Assembly: GCF_037975245.1 (NCBI RefSeq)
Contig: NC_092572.1
Span: 30,477,989-30,541,988, forward strand
DNA length: 64,000 nucleotides
Direction of reading: 5' to 3'
From: Apostichopus japonicus
Lineage: Eukaryota; Echinodermata; Holothuroidea; Aspidochirotida; Stichopodidae
The notes under the pieces: generated by a model
What the model was told of the DNA's origin: nothing
What the model saw: the letters and a program-made list of their open reading frames with translations, nothing else
Database searches by the model: none
Shown here: piece after piece, positions 12,786 through 27,039 of the stretch
Layout of the letters: each line of letters starts with the position of its first letter
Position numbering within the stretch: the first letter of the stretch is position 1
Translations under genes and position numbers: made by a program

Positions 12786-14477
12786 GATCGATGGGTGTCG
12801 AACATTCGAATGATCTGTGTCGAACATTCGATTGATGGGTGTCATTCGATTGATCGGTGTCGCACATTCGATTGATCGGTGTCGCACATTCGATTGATCG
12901 GTTCTGCACATTCGATAGATTGGTGTCGAACATTCGATTGATTGGTGTCGCACATTCGATTGATCGGTATTGCACATTCGTTTGGTCGGTGTCGCATATT
13001 CGATTAATCGGTGCCGAACATTCGATTGATGGGTACCGAACATTCGATTGATAGGTGCCGAACATTCGAATGATCGGTGTCGAACATTCGATGGGTGTCG
13101 CACATCCGATTGATCGGTGTCGCACATTCGATTAATCGGTGCCGCACATTCGATTGATGGGTGTCGAACATTCGATTGATGGGTGCCGAACATTCGAATG
13201 ATCGGTGTCGAACATTTGATTGATTGGTGCCGAACATTCGAATGATCTGTGTCGAACATTCGATTGATGGGTGTCATTCGATTGATCGGTGTCGAACATT
13301 CGATTGATCGGTGTCGCACATCCGATTGATCGGTGTCGCACATCCGATTGATCGGTGTCGCACATTCGATTAATCGGTGCCGCACATTCGATTGATGGGT
13401 GCCGAACATTCGAATAATCGGATTCGAACATTCGATTGATGGGTGTCGAACATTCGATTGATCGGTATTGCACATTCGTTTGGTCGGTGTCGCATATTCT
13501 ATTAATCGGTGCCGAACATTTGATTGATTGGTGCCGAACATTCGAATGATCTGTGTCGAACATTCGATTGATGGGTGTCATTCGATTGATCGGTGTCGAA
13601 CATTCGATTAATCGGTGTCGCACATCCGATTGATCGGTGTCGCACATTCGATTGATCGGTGTCGCACATTCGATTGATTGGTGCCGAACATTCGATTTAT
13701 AGGTGTCGAACATTCGATCGATGGGTGCCGAACATTCGAATGATCTGTGTCGAACATTCGATTGATGGGTATCATTCGATTAATCGGTTTCGAACATTCG
13801 ATTGATGGGTGTCGAACATTCGAATGATGGGTGTCGAACATTCGATTGATCGATGTCGCACATATCGATTGATGGGTGCCGAACATTTGAATGATCGGTG
13901 TCGAACATTCGATCGATGGGTGCCGAACATTCGAATGATCTGTGTCGAACATTCGATTGATGGGTATCATTCGATTGATCGGTTTCGAACATTCGATTGA
14001 TCGGTGTCGAACATTCGATTGATGGGTGTCGAACATTCGATTGATCGGTACTGCACATTCGATTGATCGGTGTCGAACATTCGATTGATTGGTTTCGAAC
14101 ATTCGATTGATGGGTGTCGCACATTCGATTGATCGGTGTCGAACATTCGATTGATCGGTGTCGCACATTCGATTGATCGGTACTGCACATTCGATTGATC
14201 AGTGTCGAACATTCGAATGATCGGTGTCGAACATTCGATGGATGGGTGTCGCACATTCGATTGATCGGTGTCGCACATTCGATTGATCGGTGTCGAACAT
14301 TCGATTGATCGGTATTGCACATTCGATTAATCGGTGTCGAACATTCGATTGATGGGTGTCGCACATTCGATTGATCGGTACTGCACATTCGAATGATAGG
14401 TGTCGAACATTTGATTGATTGGTGCCGATCATCCGAATGATCATTCGATTGATCGGTGTCGAAACATTCGATTGATT
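12567..14477 (+). repeat. Block copied at 33428-35338
   Basis: About 1.9 kb repeated at an offset of 20,861 bp. It includes units seen rarely elsewhere: the 18-bp CATTCGATGGGTG unit near 13086, the TATTCTATTAATCGG unit near 13495, the CACATATCGATTG unit with an extra A near 13860, and the 12-bp palindromic unit at 14434. The copies differ in single bases, such as CATTTATAG near 13694 versus the ordinary GATTGATAG near 34556. The match ends at a GTCGAAACATTCG unit with one extra A. Confidence 0.8.
14434..14447. repeat. 14-bp perfect palindrome at a 12-bp monomer
   Basis: CGAATGATCATTCG is a perfect palindrome. It arises because a CGAATGAT monomer is cut short and joins directly to the CATTCG of the next unit, losing about 10 bp. 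It is followed 11 bp later by GTCGAAACATTCG, a unit with one extra base. Confidence 0.9.
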
Positions 14478-14974
14478 GGTGTCGAACATTCGATTGATTG
14501 GTGTCGCACATTCGATTGATTGGTGTCGAACATTCGAATGATCGGTGTCGAACATTTGATTGATTGGTGCCGAACGTTCGAATGATCTGTGTCGAACATT
14601 CGATTGATGGGTGCCGAACATTCGATTAATCGGTGTCGAACATTCGATTGATTGGTGCCGAACATTCGAATAATCGGTGTCGAACATTCGATTGATTGGT
14701 GCCGAACATTCGAATGATCGGTGTCGAACATTCGATTGATGGGTGTCGCACATTCGATTGATCGGTGTCGCACATTCGATTGATTGTTGTCGCACATCCT
14801 ATTGATCGGTGTCGCACATTCGAATAATCGGTGTCGAACATTCGATTGATTGGTGCCGAACATTTGATTGATCGGTGTCGAACATTCGATTGATGGGTGT
14901 CGCTCATTCGATTGATTGGTTCCGAACATTCGAATGATAGGTGTCGAACATTTGATTGATTGGTGCCGATCATC

Positions 14975-14988
14975 CGAATGATCATTCG
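14975..14988. repeat. 14-bp perfect palindrome at a 12-bp monomer
   Basis: Same CGAATGATCATTCG palindrome, 541 bp after the first. It sits in the same local context (a GCCGATCATC unit before it, a GTCGAAACATTCG unit after it), so the two come from a local duplication. Confidence 0.9.
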
Positions 14989-16062
14989 ATTGATCGGTGT
15001 CGAAACATTCGATTGATTGGTGTCGAACATTCGATTGATTGGTGTCGCACATTCGATTGATTGGTGTCGAACATTCGAATGATCGGTGTCGAACATTTGA
15101 TTGATTGGTGCCGAACGTTCGAATGATCTGTGTCGAACATTCGATTGATGGGTGTCATTCGATTGATCGGTGTCGAACATTCGATTGATCGGTGTCGCAC
15201 ATCCGATTGATCGGTGTCGCACATTCGATTGATCGATGTCGCACATTCGATTGATTGGTGCCGAACATTGGAATGATCGGTGTCGAACATTCGATGGGTG
15301 TCGCACATCCGATTGATCGGTGTCGCACATTCGATTAATCGGTGCCGCACATTCGATTGATGGGTGCCGAACATTCGAATAAACGGATTCGAATATTCGA
15401 TTGATGGGTGCCGAACATTCGAATGATCTGTGTCGAACATTTGATTGATTGGTGCCGAACATTCGAATGATCTGTGTCGAACATTCGATTGATGGGTGTC
15501 ATTCGATTGATCGGTGTGGCACATTCGATTGATCGGTGTCGCACATTCGATTGATCGGTTCTGCACATTCGATAGATTGGTGTCGAACATTCGATTGATT
15601 GGTGTCGCACATTCGATTGATCGGTATTGCACATTCGTTTGGTCGGTGTCGCATATTCGATTAATCGGTGCCGAACATTCGATTGATGGGTACCGAACAT
15701 TCGAATGATCGGTCTCGAACATTTGATTGATCGGTGCCGAACATTCGAATGATCTGTGTCGAACATTCGATTGATGGGTGTCATTCGATTGATCGGTGTC
15801 GAACATTCGATTGATCGGTGTCGCACATCCGATTGATCGGTGTCGCACATTCGATTGATCGGTGTCGAACATTCGATTGATGGTTGCCGAACATTCGAAT
15901 AATCGGTGTCGAACATTCGATCGATGGGTGTCGAACATTCGAATGATCTGTGTCGAACATTCGATTGATGGGTGTCATTCGATTGATCGGTGTCGAACAT
16001 TCGAATGATTGGTGTCGAACATCCGATTGATCGGTGTCGCACATCCGATTGATCGGTGTCGC

Positions 16063-19000
16063 ACATTCGATTGATCGGTGTCGCACATTCGATTGATGGG
16101 TGCCGAACAATCGAATAATCGGTGTCGAACATTCGATTGATTGGTGCCGAACATTCGAATGATCTGTGTCGAACATTCGATTGATGGGTATCATTCGATT
16201 GATCGGTGTCGAACATTCGATTGATGGGTGTCGAACATTCGATTAATGGGTTGCGAACATTCGATTGATTGGTGTCGCACATTCGATTGATCGGTACTGC
16301 ACATTCGATTGATCGGTGTCGAACATTCGATTGATTGGTGTCGAACATTCGATTGATTGGTGTCGCACATTCGATTGATTGGTGTCGAACATTCGATTGA
16401 TGGGTGTCGCACATTCGATTGATGGGTACTGCACATCCGATTGATCGGTGTCGAACATTCGAATGATCGGTGTCGAACATTCGATTGATGGGTGTCGCAC
16501 ATCCGATTGATCGGTGTCGCACATTCGATTGATCGGTGTCGAACATTCGATTGATCGGTATTGCACATTCGTTTGGTCGGTGTCGCATATTCGATTAATC
16601 GGTGCCGAACATTCGATTGATGGGTGCCGAACATTCGAATGATCGGTGTCGAACATTTGATTGATTGGTGCCGAACATTCGAATGATCTGTGTCGAACAT
16701 TCGATTGATGGGTGTCATTCGATTGATCGGTGTCGAACATTCGATTGATCGGTGTCGCACATCCGATTGATCGGTGTCGCACATTCGATTGATCGATGTC
16801 GCACATTCGATTGATTGGTGCCGAACATTGGAATGATCGGTGTCGAACATTCGATTGATGGGTACCGAACATTCGAATGATCGGTCTCGAACATTTGATT
16901 GATCGGTGCCGAACATTCGAATGATCTGTGTCGAACATTCGATTGATGGGTGTCACTCGATTGATCGGTGTCGAACATTCGATTGATCGGTGTCGCACAT
17001 CCGATTGATCGGTGTCGCACATTCGATTGATCGGTGTCGAACATTCGATTGATGGTTGCCGAACATTCGAATAATCGGTGTCGAACATTCGATCGATGGG
17101 TGTCGAACATTCGAATGATCTGTGTCGAACATTCGATTGATGGGTGTCATTCGATTGATCGGTGTGGCACATTCGATTGATCGGTGTCGCACATTCGATT
17201 GATCGGTTCTGCACATTCGATAGATTGGTGTCGAACATTCGATTGATCGGTATTGCACATTCGTTTGGTCGGTGTCGCATATTCGATTAATCGGTGCCGA
17301 ACATTCGATTGATGGGTACCGAACATTCGAATGATCGGTCTCGAACATTTGATTGATCGGTGCCGAACATTTGAATGATCTGTGTCGAACATTCGATTGA
17401 TGGGTGTCATTCGAATGATCGGTGTCGAACATTCGATTGATCGGTGTCGCACATTCGATTGATGGGTGTCATTCGATTGATCGGTGTCGAACATTCGATT
17501 GATCGGTGTCGCACATCCGATTGATCGGTGTCGCACATTCGATTGATCGGTGTCGCACATTCGATTGATGGTTGCCGAACATTCGAATAATCAGTGTCGA
17601 ACATTCGATTGATCGGTGTCGAACATTCGATTGATGGGTGCCGAACAATCGAATAATCGGTGTCGAACATTCGATTGATTGGTGCCGAACATTCGAATGA
17701 TCTGTGTCGAACATTCGATTGATGGGTATCATTCGATTGATCGGTGTCGAACATTCGATTGATGGGTGTCGAACATTCGATTAATGGGTTGCGAACATTC
17801 GATTGATCGGTGTCGAACATTCGATTGATGGGTGCCGAACAATCGAATAATCGGTGTCGAACATTCGATTGATTGGTGCCGAACATTCGAATGATCTGTG
17901 TCGAACATTCGATTGATGTGTATCATTCGATTGATCGGTGTCGAACATTCGATTGATGGGTGTCGAACATTCGATTAATGGGTTGCGAACATTCGATTGA
18001 TTGGTGTCGAACATTCGATTGATGGGTGCCGAACATTCGAATGATCGGTGTCGCACATCCGATTGATCGGTATCATTCGATTCATCGGTTTCGAACATTC
18101 GATTGATCGGTGTCGAACATTCGATTAATGGGTGTCGCACATTCGATTGATCAGTGTCGCACATTCGATTGATCGGTGTCGAACATTCGATTGATGGGTG
18201 CCGAACAATCGAATAATCGGTGTCGAACATTCGATTGATTGGTGCCGAACATTCGAATGATCTGTGTCGAACATTCGATTGATGGGTATCATTCGATTGA
18301 TCGGTGTCGAACATTCGATTGATGGGTGTCGAACATTCGATTAATGGGTGTCGCACATCCGATTGATCGGTGTCGCACATTCGATTAATCGGTGCCGCAC
18401 ATTCGATTGATGGGTGCCGAACATTCGAATAAACGGATTCGAATATTCGATTGATGGGTGCCGAACATTCGAATGATCTGTGTCGAACATTTGATTGATT
18501 GGTGCCGAACATTCGAATGATCTGTGTCGAACATTCGATTGATGGGTGTCATTCGATTGATCGGTGTCGCACATTCGATTGATCGGTGTCGCACATTCGA
18601 TTGATCGGTTCTGCACATTCGATAGATTGGTGTCGAACATTCGATTGATTGGTGTCGCACATTCGATTGATCGGTATTGCACATTCGTTTGGTCGGTGTC
18701 GCATATTCGATTAATCGGTGCAGAACATTCGATTGATGGGTACCGAACATTCGAATGATCGGTGTCGAACATTTGATTGATCGGTGCCGAACATTCGAAT
18801 GATCTGTGTCGAACATTCGATTGATGGGTGTCATTCGATTGATCGGTGTCGAACATTCGATTGATCGGTGTCGCACATCCGATTGATCGGTGTCGCACAT
18901 TCGATTGATCGGTGTCGAACATTCGATTGATGGTTGCCGAACATTCGAATGATCGGTGTCGAACATTCGATCGATGGGTGTCGAACATTCGAATGATCTG

Positions 19001-19275
19001 TGTCGAACATTCGATTGATGGGTGTCATTCGATTGATCGGTGTCGCACATTCGATTGATCGGTGTCGCACATTCGATTGATCGGTTCTGCACATTCGATA
19101 GATTGGTGTGGAACATTCGATTGATTGGTGTCGCACATTCGATTGATCGGTATTGCACATTCGTTTGGTCGGTGTCGCATATTCGATTAATCGGTGCCGA
19201 ACATTCGAATGATCTGTGTCGAACATTCGATTGATGGGTGTCATTCGATTGATCGGTGTCGAACATTCGATTGAT
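16063..19275 (+). repeat. Block copied at 35325-38559
   Basis: About 3.2 kb matched at an offset of 19,262 bp, rising to 19,284 bp after one extra 22-bp unit (a CATCCGATTGATCGG unit) in the second copy near 36050. The tail, 17332-19275, is at the same time a copy of 6567-8510 (offset 10,765 bp), so this stretch is present at least three times. One private difference is TCAGTGTCG near 18152, where the other copies have TCGGTGTCG. Confidence 0.8.
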
Positions 19276-20488
19276 CGGTGTCGCACATCCGATTGATCGG
19301 TGTCGCACATTCGATTGATCGGTGTCGCACATTCGATTGATGGTTGCCGAACATTCGAATAATCAGTGTCGAACATTCGATTGATCGGTGTCGAACATTC
19401 GATTGATGGGTGCCGAACAATCGAATAATCGGTGTCGAACATTCGATTGATTGGTGCCGAACATTCGAATGATCTGTGTCGAACATTCGATTGATGGGTA
19501 TCATTCGATTGATCGGTGTCGAACATTCGATTGATGGGTGTCGAACATTCGATTAATGGGTTGCGAACATTCGATTGATCGGTGTCGAACATTCGATTGA
19601 TGGGTGTCGCACATTCGATTGATCGGTGTCGAACATTCGATTGATTGGTGCCGAACAATCGAATAATCGGTGTCGAACATTCGATTGATTGGTGCCGAAC
19701 ATTCGAATGATCTGTGTCGAACATTCGATTGATGGGTATCATTCGATTGATCGGTGTCGAACATTCGATTGATGGGTGTCGAACATTCGATTAATGGGTG
19801 TCGCACATCCGATTGATCGGTGTCGCACATTCGATTAATCGGTGCCGCACATTCGATTGATGGGTGCCGAACATTCGAATAAACGGATTCGAATATTCGA
19901 TTGATGGGTGCCGAACATTCGAATGATCTGTGTCGAACATTTGATTGATTGGTGCCGAACATTCGAATGATCTGTGTCGAACATTCGATTGATGGGTGTC
20001 ATTCGATTGATCGGTGTCGCACATTCGATTGATCGGTGTCGCACATTCGATTGATCGGTTCTGCACATTCGATAGATTGGTGTCGAACATTCGATTGATT
20101 GGTGTCGCACATTCGATTGATCGGTATTGCACATTCGTTTGGTCGGTGTCGCATATTCGATTAATCGGTGCAGAACATTCGATTGATGGGTACCGAACAT
20201 TCGAATGATCGGTGTCGAACATTTGATTGATCGGTGCCGAACATTCGAATGATCTGTGTCGAACATTCGATTGATGGGTGTCATTCGATTGATCGGTGTC
20301 GAACATTCGATTGATCGGTGTCGCACATCCGATTGATCGGTGTCGCACATTCGATTGATCGGTGTCGAACATTCGATTGATGGTTGCCGAACATTCGAAT
20401 GATCGGTGTCGAACATTCGATCGATGGGTGTCGAACATTCGAATGATCTGTGTCGAACATTCGATTGATGGGTGTCATTCGATTGATC
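19276..20488 (+). repeat. Satellite linking segment, assembled from neighbouring blocks
   Basis: No gene. 19240-19580 matches 17468-17808 (offset 1,772 bp), and 19655-20510 matches 18205-19060 (offset 1,450 bp). The remaining ~75 bp is ordinary satellite. It looks like local re-use of the 17-19 kb region. Confidence 0.7.
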
Positions 20489-23119
20489 GGTGTCGCACAT
20501 TCGATTGATCGGTATTGCACATTCGTTTGGTCGGTGTCGCATATTCGATTAATCGGTGCCGAACATTCGAATGATCTGTGTCGAACATTCGATTGATGGG
20601 TGTCATTCGATTGATCGGTGTCGAACATTCGATTGATCGGTGTCGCACATTCGATTGATGGGTGTCATTCGATTGATCGGTGTCGAACATTCGATTGATC
20701 GGTGTCGCACATCCGATTGATCGGTGTCGCACATTCGATTGATCGGTGTCGAACATTCGATTGATGGTTGCCGAACATTCGAATGATCGGTGTCGAACAT
20801 TCGATCGATGGGTGTCGAACATTCGAATGATCGGTGTCGAACATTCGATTGATGGGTGTCATTCGATTGATCGGTGTCGAACATTCGATTGATTGGTGTC
20901 GCACATCCGATTGATCGGTGTCGCACATCCGATTGATCGGTGTCGCACATTCGATTGATCGGTGTCGAACATTCGATTGATCGGTGCCGAACAATCGAAT
21001 AATCGGTGTCGAACATTCGATTGATTGGTGCCGAATATTCGAATGATCTGTGTCGAACATTCGATTGATGGGTATCATTCGATTGATCGGTGTCGAACAT
21101 TCGATTGATGGGTGTCGAACATTCGATTAATGGGTTGCGAACATTCGATTGATTGGTGTCGAACATTCGATTGATGGGTGCCGAACATTCGATTGATCGG
21201 TGTCGCACATCCGATTGATCGGTATCATTCGATTCATCGGTTTCGAACATTCGATTCATCGGTTTCGAACATTCGATTGATGGGTGTCGAACATTCGATT
21301 GATCGGTACTGCACATTCGATTGATCGGTGTCGAACATTCGATTGATTGGGTCGCACATTCGATTGATGGGTGTCGCTCATTCGATTGATCGGTGTCGAA
21401 CATTCGATTGATGGGTGTCGCACATTCGATTGATCGGTACTGCACATTCGATTGATCGGTGTCGAACATTCGAATGATCGGTGTCGAACATTCGATGGAT
21501 GGGTGTCGCACATTCGATTGATCATTGTCGCACATTCGATTGATCGGTGTCGAACATTCGATTGATGGGTGCCGAACAATCGAATAATCGGTGTCGAACA
21601 TTCGATTGATTGGTGCCGAACATTCGAATGATCTGTGTCGAACATTCGATTGATGGGTATCATTCGATTGATCGGTGTCGAACATTCGATTGATGGGTGT
21701 CGAACATTCGATTAATGGGTTGCGAACATTCGATTGATCGGTGTCGAACATTCGATTGATGGGTGCCGAACAATCGAATAATCGGTGTCGAACATTCGAT
21801 TGATTGGTGCAGAACATTCGAATGATCTGTGTCGAACATTCGATTGATGTGTATCATTCGATTGATCGGTGTCGAACATTCGATTGATGGGTGTCGAACA
21901 TTCGATTAATGGGTTGCGAACATTCGATTGATTGGTGTCGAACATTCGATTGATGGGTGCCGAACATTCGAATGATCGGTGTCGCACATCCGATTGATCG
22001 GTATCATTCGATTCATCGGTTTCGAACATTCGATTGATCGGTGTCGAACATTCGATTGATGGGTGTCGAACATTCGATTGATCGGTACTGCACATTCGAT
22101 TGATCGGTGTCGAACATTCGATTGATTGGTGTCGCACATTCGATTGATGGGTGTCGCACATTCGATTGATCGGTGTCGAACATTCGATTGATCGGTGTCG
22201 CACATTCGATTGATCGGTACTGCACATTCGATTGATCGGTGTCGAACATTCGAATGATCGGTGTCGAACATTCGATGGATGGGTGTCGCACATTCGATTG
22301 ATCGGTGTCGCACATTCGATTGATCGGTGTCGAACATTCGATTGATGGGTGCCGAACAATCGAATAATCGGTGTCGAACATTCGATTGATTGGTGCCGAA
22401 CATTCGAATGATCTGTGTCGAACATTCGATTGATGGGTATCATTCGATTGATCGGTGTCGAACATTCGATTGATGGGTGTCGAACATTCGATTAATGGGT
22501 GTCGCACATCCGATTGATCGGTGTCGCACATTCGATTAATCGGTGCCGCACATTCGATTGATGGGTGCCGAACATTCGAATAAACGGATTCGAATATTCG
22601 ATTGATGGGTGCCGAACATTCGAATGATCTGTGTCGAACATTTGATTGATTGGTGCCGAACATTCGAATGATCTGTGTCGAACATTCGATTGATGGGTGT
22701 CATTCGATTGATCGGTGTCGCACATTCGATTGATCGGTGTCGCACATTCGATTGATCGGTTCTGCACATTCGATAGATTGGTGTCGAACATTCGATTGAT
22801 TGGTGTCGCACATTCGATTGATCGGTATTGCACATTCGTTTGGTCGGTGTCGCATATTCGATTAATCGGTGCAGAACATTCGATTGATGGGTACCGAACA
22901 TTCGAATGATCGGTCTCGAACATTTGATTGATCGGTGCCGAACATTCGAATGATCTGTGTCGAACATTCGATTGATGGGTGTCATTCGATTGATCGGTGT
23001 CGAACATTCGATTGATCGGTGTCGCACATCCGATTGATCGGTGTCGCACATTCGATTGATCGGTGTCGAACATTCGATTGATGGTTGCCGAACATTCGAA
23101 TAATCGGTGTCGAACATTC
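20489..23119 (+). repeat. Second copy of 10155-12785
   Basis: Offset 10,334 bp from the first copy. It ends near 23119, where this copy has CGATTGATCGGTGCC and the first has CGATCGATGGGTGTC. The part from 21180 is repeated again at 24207-26147. Confidence 0.75.
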
Positions 23120-26100
23120 GATTGATCGGTGCCGAACATTCGAATGATCTGTGTCGAACATTCGATTGATGGGTGTCATTCGATTGATCGGTGTCGAACA
23201 TTCGATTGATTGGTGTCGCACATCCGATTGATCGGTGTCGCACATCCGATTGATCGGTGTCGCACATTTGATTGATCGGTGTCGAACATTCGATTGATGG
23301 GTGCCGAACAATCGAATAATCGGTGTCGAACATTCGATTGATTGGTGCCGAACATTCGAATGATCTGTGTCGAACATTCGATTGATGGGTATCATTCGAT
23401 TGATCGGTGTCGAACATTCGATTGATGGGTGTCGAACATTCGATTAATGGGTTGCGAACATTCGATTGATTGGTGTCGAACATTCGATTGATGGGTGCCG
23501 AACATTCGAATGATCGGTGTCGAACATTTGATTGATCGGTGCCGAACATTAGAATGATCTGTGTCGAACATTCGATTGATGGGTGTCATTCGATTGATCG
23601 GTGTCGAACATTCGATTGATCGGTGTCGCACATCCGATTGATCGGTGTCGCACATTCGATTGATCGGTGTCGAACATTCGATTGATGGTTGCCGAACATT
23701 CGAATGATCGGTGTCGAACATTCGATCGATGGGTGTCGAACATTCGAATGATCTGTGTCGAACATTTGATTGATGGGTGTCATTCGATTGATCGGTGTCG
23801 CACATTCGATTGATCGGTGTCGCACATTCGATTGATCGGTTCTGCACATTCGATAGATTGGTGTGGAACATTCGATTGATTGGTGTCGCACATTCGATTG
23901 ATCGGTATTGCACATTCGTTTGGTCGGTGTCGCATATTCGATTAATCGGTGCCGAACATTCGAATGATCTGTGTCGAACATTCGATTGATGGGTGTCATT
24001 CGATTGATCGGTGTCGAACATTCGATTGATCGGTGTCGCACATTCGATTGATGGGTGTCATTCGATTGATCGGTGTCGAACATTCGATTGATCGGTGTCG
24101 CACATCCGATTGATCGGTGTCGCACATTCGATTGATGGGTGTCGAACATTCGATTGATGGTTGCCGAACATTCGAATGATCGGTGTCGAACATTCGATCG
24201 ATGGGTGCCGAACATTCGAATGATCGGTGTCGCACATCCGATTGATCGGTATCATTCGATTCATCGGTTTCGAACATTCGATTCATCGGTTTCGAACATT
24301 CGATTGATGGGTGTCGAACATTCGATTGATCGGTACTGCACATTCGATTGATCGGTGTCGAACATTCGATTGATTGGGTCGCACATTCGATTGATGGGTG
24401 TCGCTCATTCGATTGATCGGTGTCGAACATTCGATTGATCGGTGTCGCACATTCGATTGATCGGTACTGCACATTCGATTGATCGGTGTCGAACATTCGA
24501 ATGATCGGTGTCGAACATTCGATGGATGGGTGTCGCACATTCGATTGATCATTGTCGCACATTCGATTGATCGGTGTCGAACATTCGATTGATGGGTGCC
24601 GAACAATCGAATAATCGGTGTCGAACATTCGATTGATTGGTGCCGAACATTCGAATGATCTGTGTCGAACATTCGATTGATGGGTATCATTCGATTGATC
24701 GGTGTCGAACATTCGATTGATGGGTGTCGAACATTCGATTAATGGGTTGCGAACATTCGATTGATCGGTGTCGAACATTCGATTGATGGGTGCCGAACAA
24801 TCGAATAATCGGTGTCGAACATTCGATTGATTGGTGCAGAACATTCGAATGATCTGTGTCGAACATTCGATTGATGTGTATCAATCGATTGATCGGTGTC
24901 GAACATTCGATTGATGGGTGTCGAACATTCGATTAATGGGTTGCGAACATTCGATTGATTGGTGTCGAACATTCGATTGATGGGTGCCGAACATTCGAAT
25001 GATCGGTGTCGCACATCCGATTGATCGGTATCATTCGATTCATCGGTTTCGAACATTCGATTGATCGGTGTCGAACATTCGATTGATGGGTGTCGAACAT
25101 TCGATTGATCGGTACTGCACATTCGATTGATCGGTGTCGAACATTCGATTGATTGGTGTCGCACATTCGATTGATGGGTGTCGCACATTCGATTGATCGG
25201 TGTCGAACATTCGATTGATCGGTGTCGCACATTCGATTGATCGGTACTGCACATTCGATTGATCGGTGTCGAACATTCGAATGATCGGTGTCGAACATTC
25301 GATGGATGGGTGTCGCACATTCGATTGATCGGTGTCGCACATTCGATTGATCGGTGTCGAACATTCGATTGATGGGTGCCGAACAATCGAATAATCGGTG
25401 TCGAACATTCGATTGATTGGTGCCGAACATTCGAATGATCTGTGTCGAACATTCGATTGATGGGTATCATTCGATTGATCGGTGTCGAACATTCGATTGA
25501 TGGGTGTCGAACATTCGATTAATGGGTGTCGCACATCCGATTGATCGGTGTCGCACATTCGATTAATCGGTGCCGCACATTCGATTGATGGGTGCCGAAC
25601 ATTCGAATAAACGGATTCGAATATTCGATTGATGGGTGCCGAACATTCGAATGATCTGTGTCGAACATTTGATTGATTGGTGCCGAACATTCGAATGATC
25701 TGTGTCGAACATTCGATTGATGGGTGTCATTCGATTGATCGGTGTCGCACATTCGATTGATCGGTGTCGCACATTCGATTGATCGGTTCTGCACATTCGA
25801 TAGATTGGTGTCGAACATTCGATTGATTGGTGTCGCACATTCGATTGATCGGTATTGCACATTCGTTTGGTCGGTGTCGCATATTCGATTAATCGGTGCA
25901 GAACATTCGATTGATGGGTACCGAACATTCGAATGATCGGTCTCGAACATTTGATTGATCGGTGCCGAACATTCGAATGATCTGTGTCGAACATTCGATT
26001 GATGGGTGTCATTCGATTGATCGGTGTCGAACATTCGATTGATCGGTGTCGCACATCCGATTGATCGGTGTCGCACATTCGATTGATCGGTGTCGAACAT

Positions 26101-26147
26101 TCGATTGATGGTTGCCGAACATTCGAATAATCGGTGTCGAACATTCG
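21180..26147 (+). repeat. Pair of 1.9-kb blocks, offset 3,027 bp
   Basis: 21180-23120 and 24207-26147 share monomer order at a 3,027-bp offset. Differences include GATGGGTGTCGCAC near 21412 versus GATCGGTGTCGCAC, and TATCAATCG near 24879 versus TATCATTCG. The 1.1 kb between the copies (23121-24206) is satellite related to 3500-4360. A 476-bp sub-repeat follows at 25683-26058 and 26159-26534. Confidence 0.75.
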
Positions 26148-27039
26148 ATCGATGGGTGTCGAACATTCGAATGATCTGTGTCGAACATTCGATTGATGGG
26201 TGTCATTCGATTGATCGGTGTCGCACATTCGATTGATCGGTGTCGCACATTCGATTGATCGGTTCTGCACATTCGATAGATTGGTGTCGAACATTCGATT
26301 GATTGGTGTCGCACATTCGATTGATCGGTATTGCACATTCGTTTGGTCGGTGTCGCATATTCGATTAATCGGTGCCGAACATTCGATTGATGGGTACCGA
26401 ACATTCGAATGATCGGTCTCGAACATTTGATTGATCGGTGCCGAACATTCGAATGATCTGTGTCGAACATTCGATTGATGGGTGTCATTCGATTGATCGG
26501 TGTCGAACATTCGATTGATCGGTGTCGCACATTCGATTGATGGGTGTCATTCGATTGATCGGTGTCGAACATTCGATTGATCGGTGTCGCACATCCGATT
26601 GATCGGTGTCGCACATTCGATTGATCGGTGTCGAACATTCGATTGATGGTTCCCGAACATTCGAATAATCGGTGTCGAACATTCGATCGATGGGTGTCGA
26701 ACATTCGAATGATCTGTGTCGAACATTCGATTGATGGGTGTCATTCGATTGATCGGTGTCGAACATTCGATTGATTGGTGTCGCACATCCGATTGATCGG
26801 TGTCGCACATCCGATTGATCGGTGTCGCACATTCGATTGATCGGTGTCGAACATTCGATTGATGGGTGCCGAACAATCGAATAATCGGTGTCGAACATTC
26901 GATTGATTGGTGCCGAACATTCGAATGATCTGTGTCGAACATTCGATTGATGGGTATCATTCGATTGATCGGTGTCGAACATTCGATTGATGGGTGTCGA
27001 ACATTCGATTAATGGGTTGCGAACATTCGATTGATTGGT
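22934..27039 (+). repeat. 4.1-kb block copied at 46672-50777
   Basis: Offset 23,738 bp throughout, with no length difference seen. The left edge is 22933 C versus 46671 G; the right edge is 27040 A versus 50778 G. The copies share rare features such as TATCAATCG (24879 and 48617) and GAACATTAGAATG near 23546 and 47284. One difference lies just after that unit: ATCTGTGTCG near 23556 versus ATCGGTGTCG near 47294. Confidence 0.85.

Larger units (their letters stand above)
6567..16644 (+). repeat. 10-kb block, first copy (offset 30,049 bp)
   Basis: About 10.08 kb that recurs at 36616-46693 with the same length and monomer order. The left edge is set by the mismatch at 6566 (T) versus 36615 (A); the right edge by 16645 (G) versus 46694 (T). 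By comparing the translated frames and spot-checking bases I found only two substitutions between the copies: 9464 G versus 39513 C, and 15182 C versus 45231 T. This block starts within 8 bp of where the 1284-6574 block ends. It contains the second copy of that block and the 12-bp palindromic units at 14434 and 14975. Confidence 0.85.
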
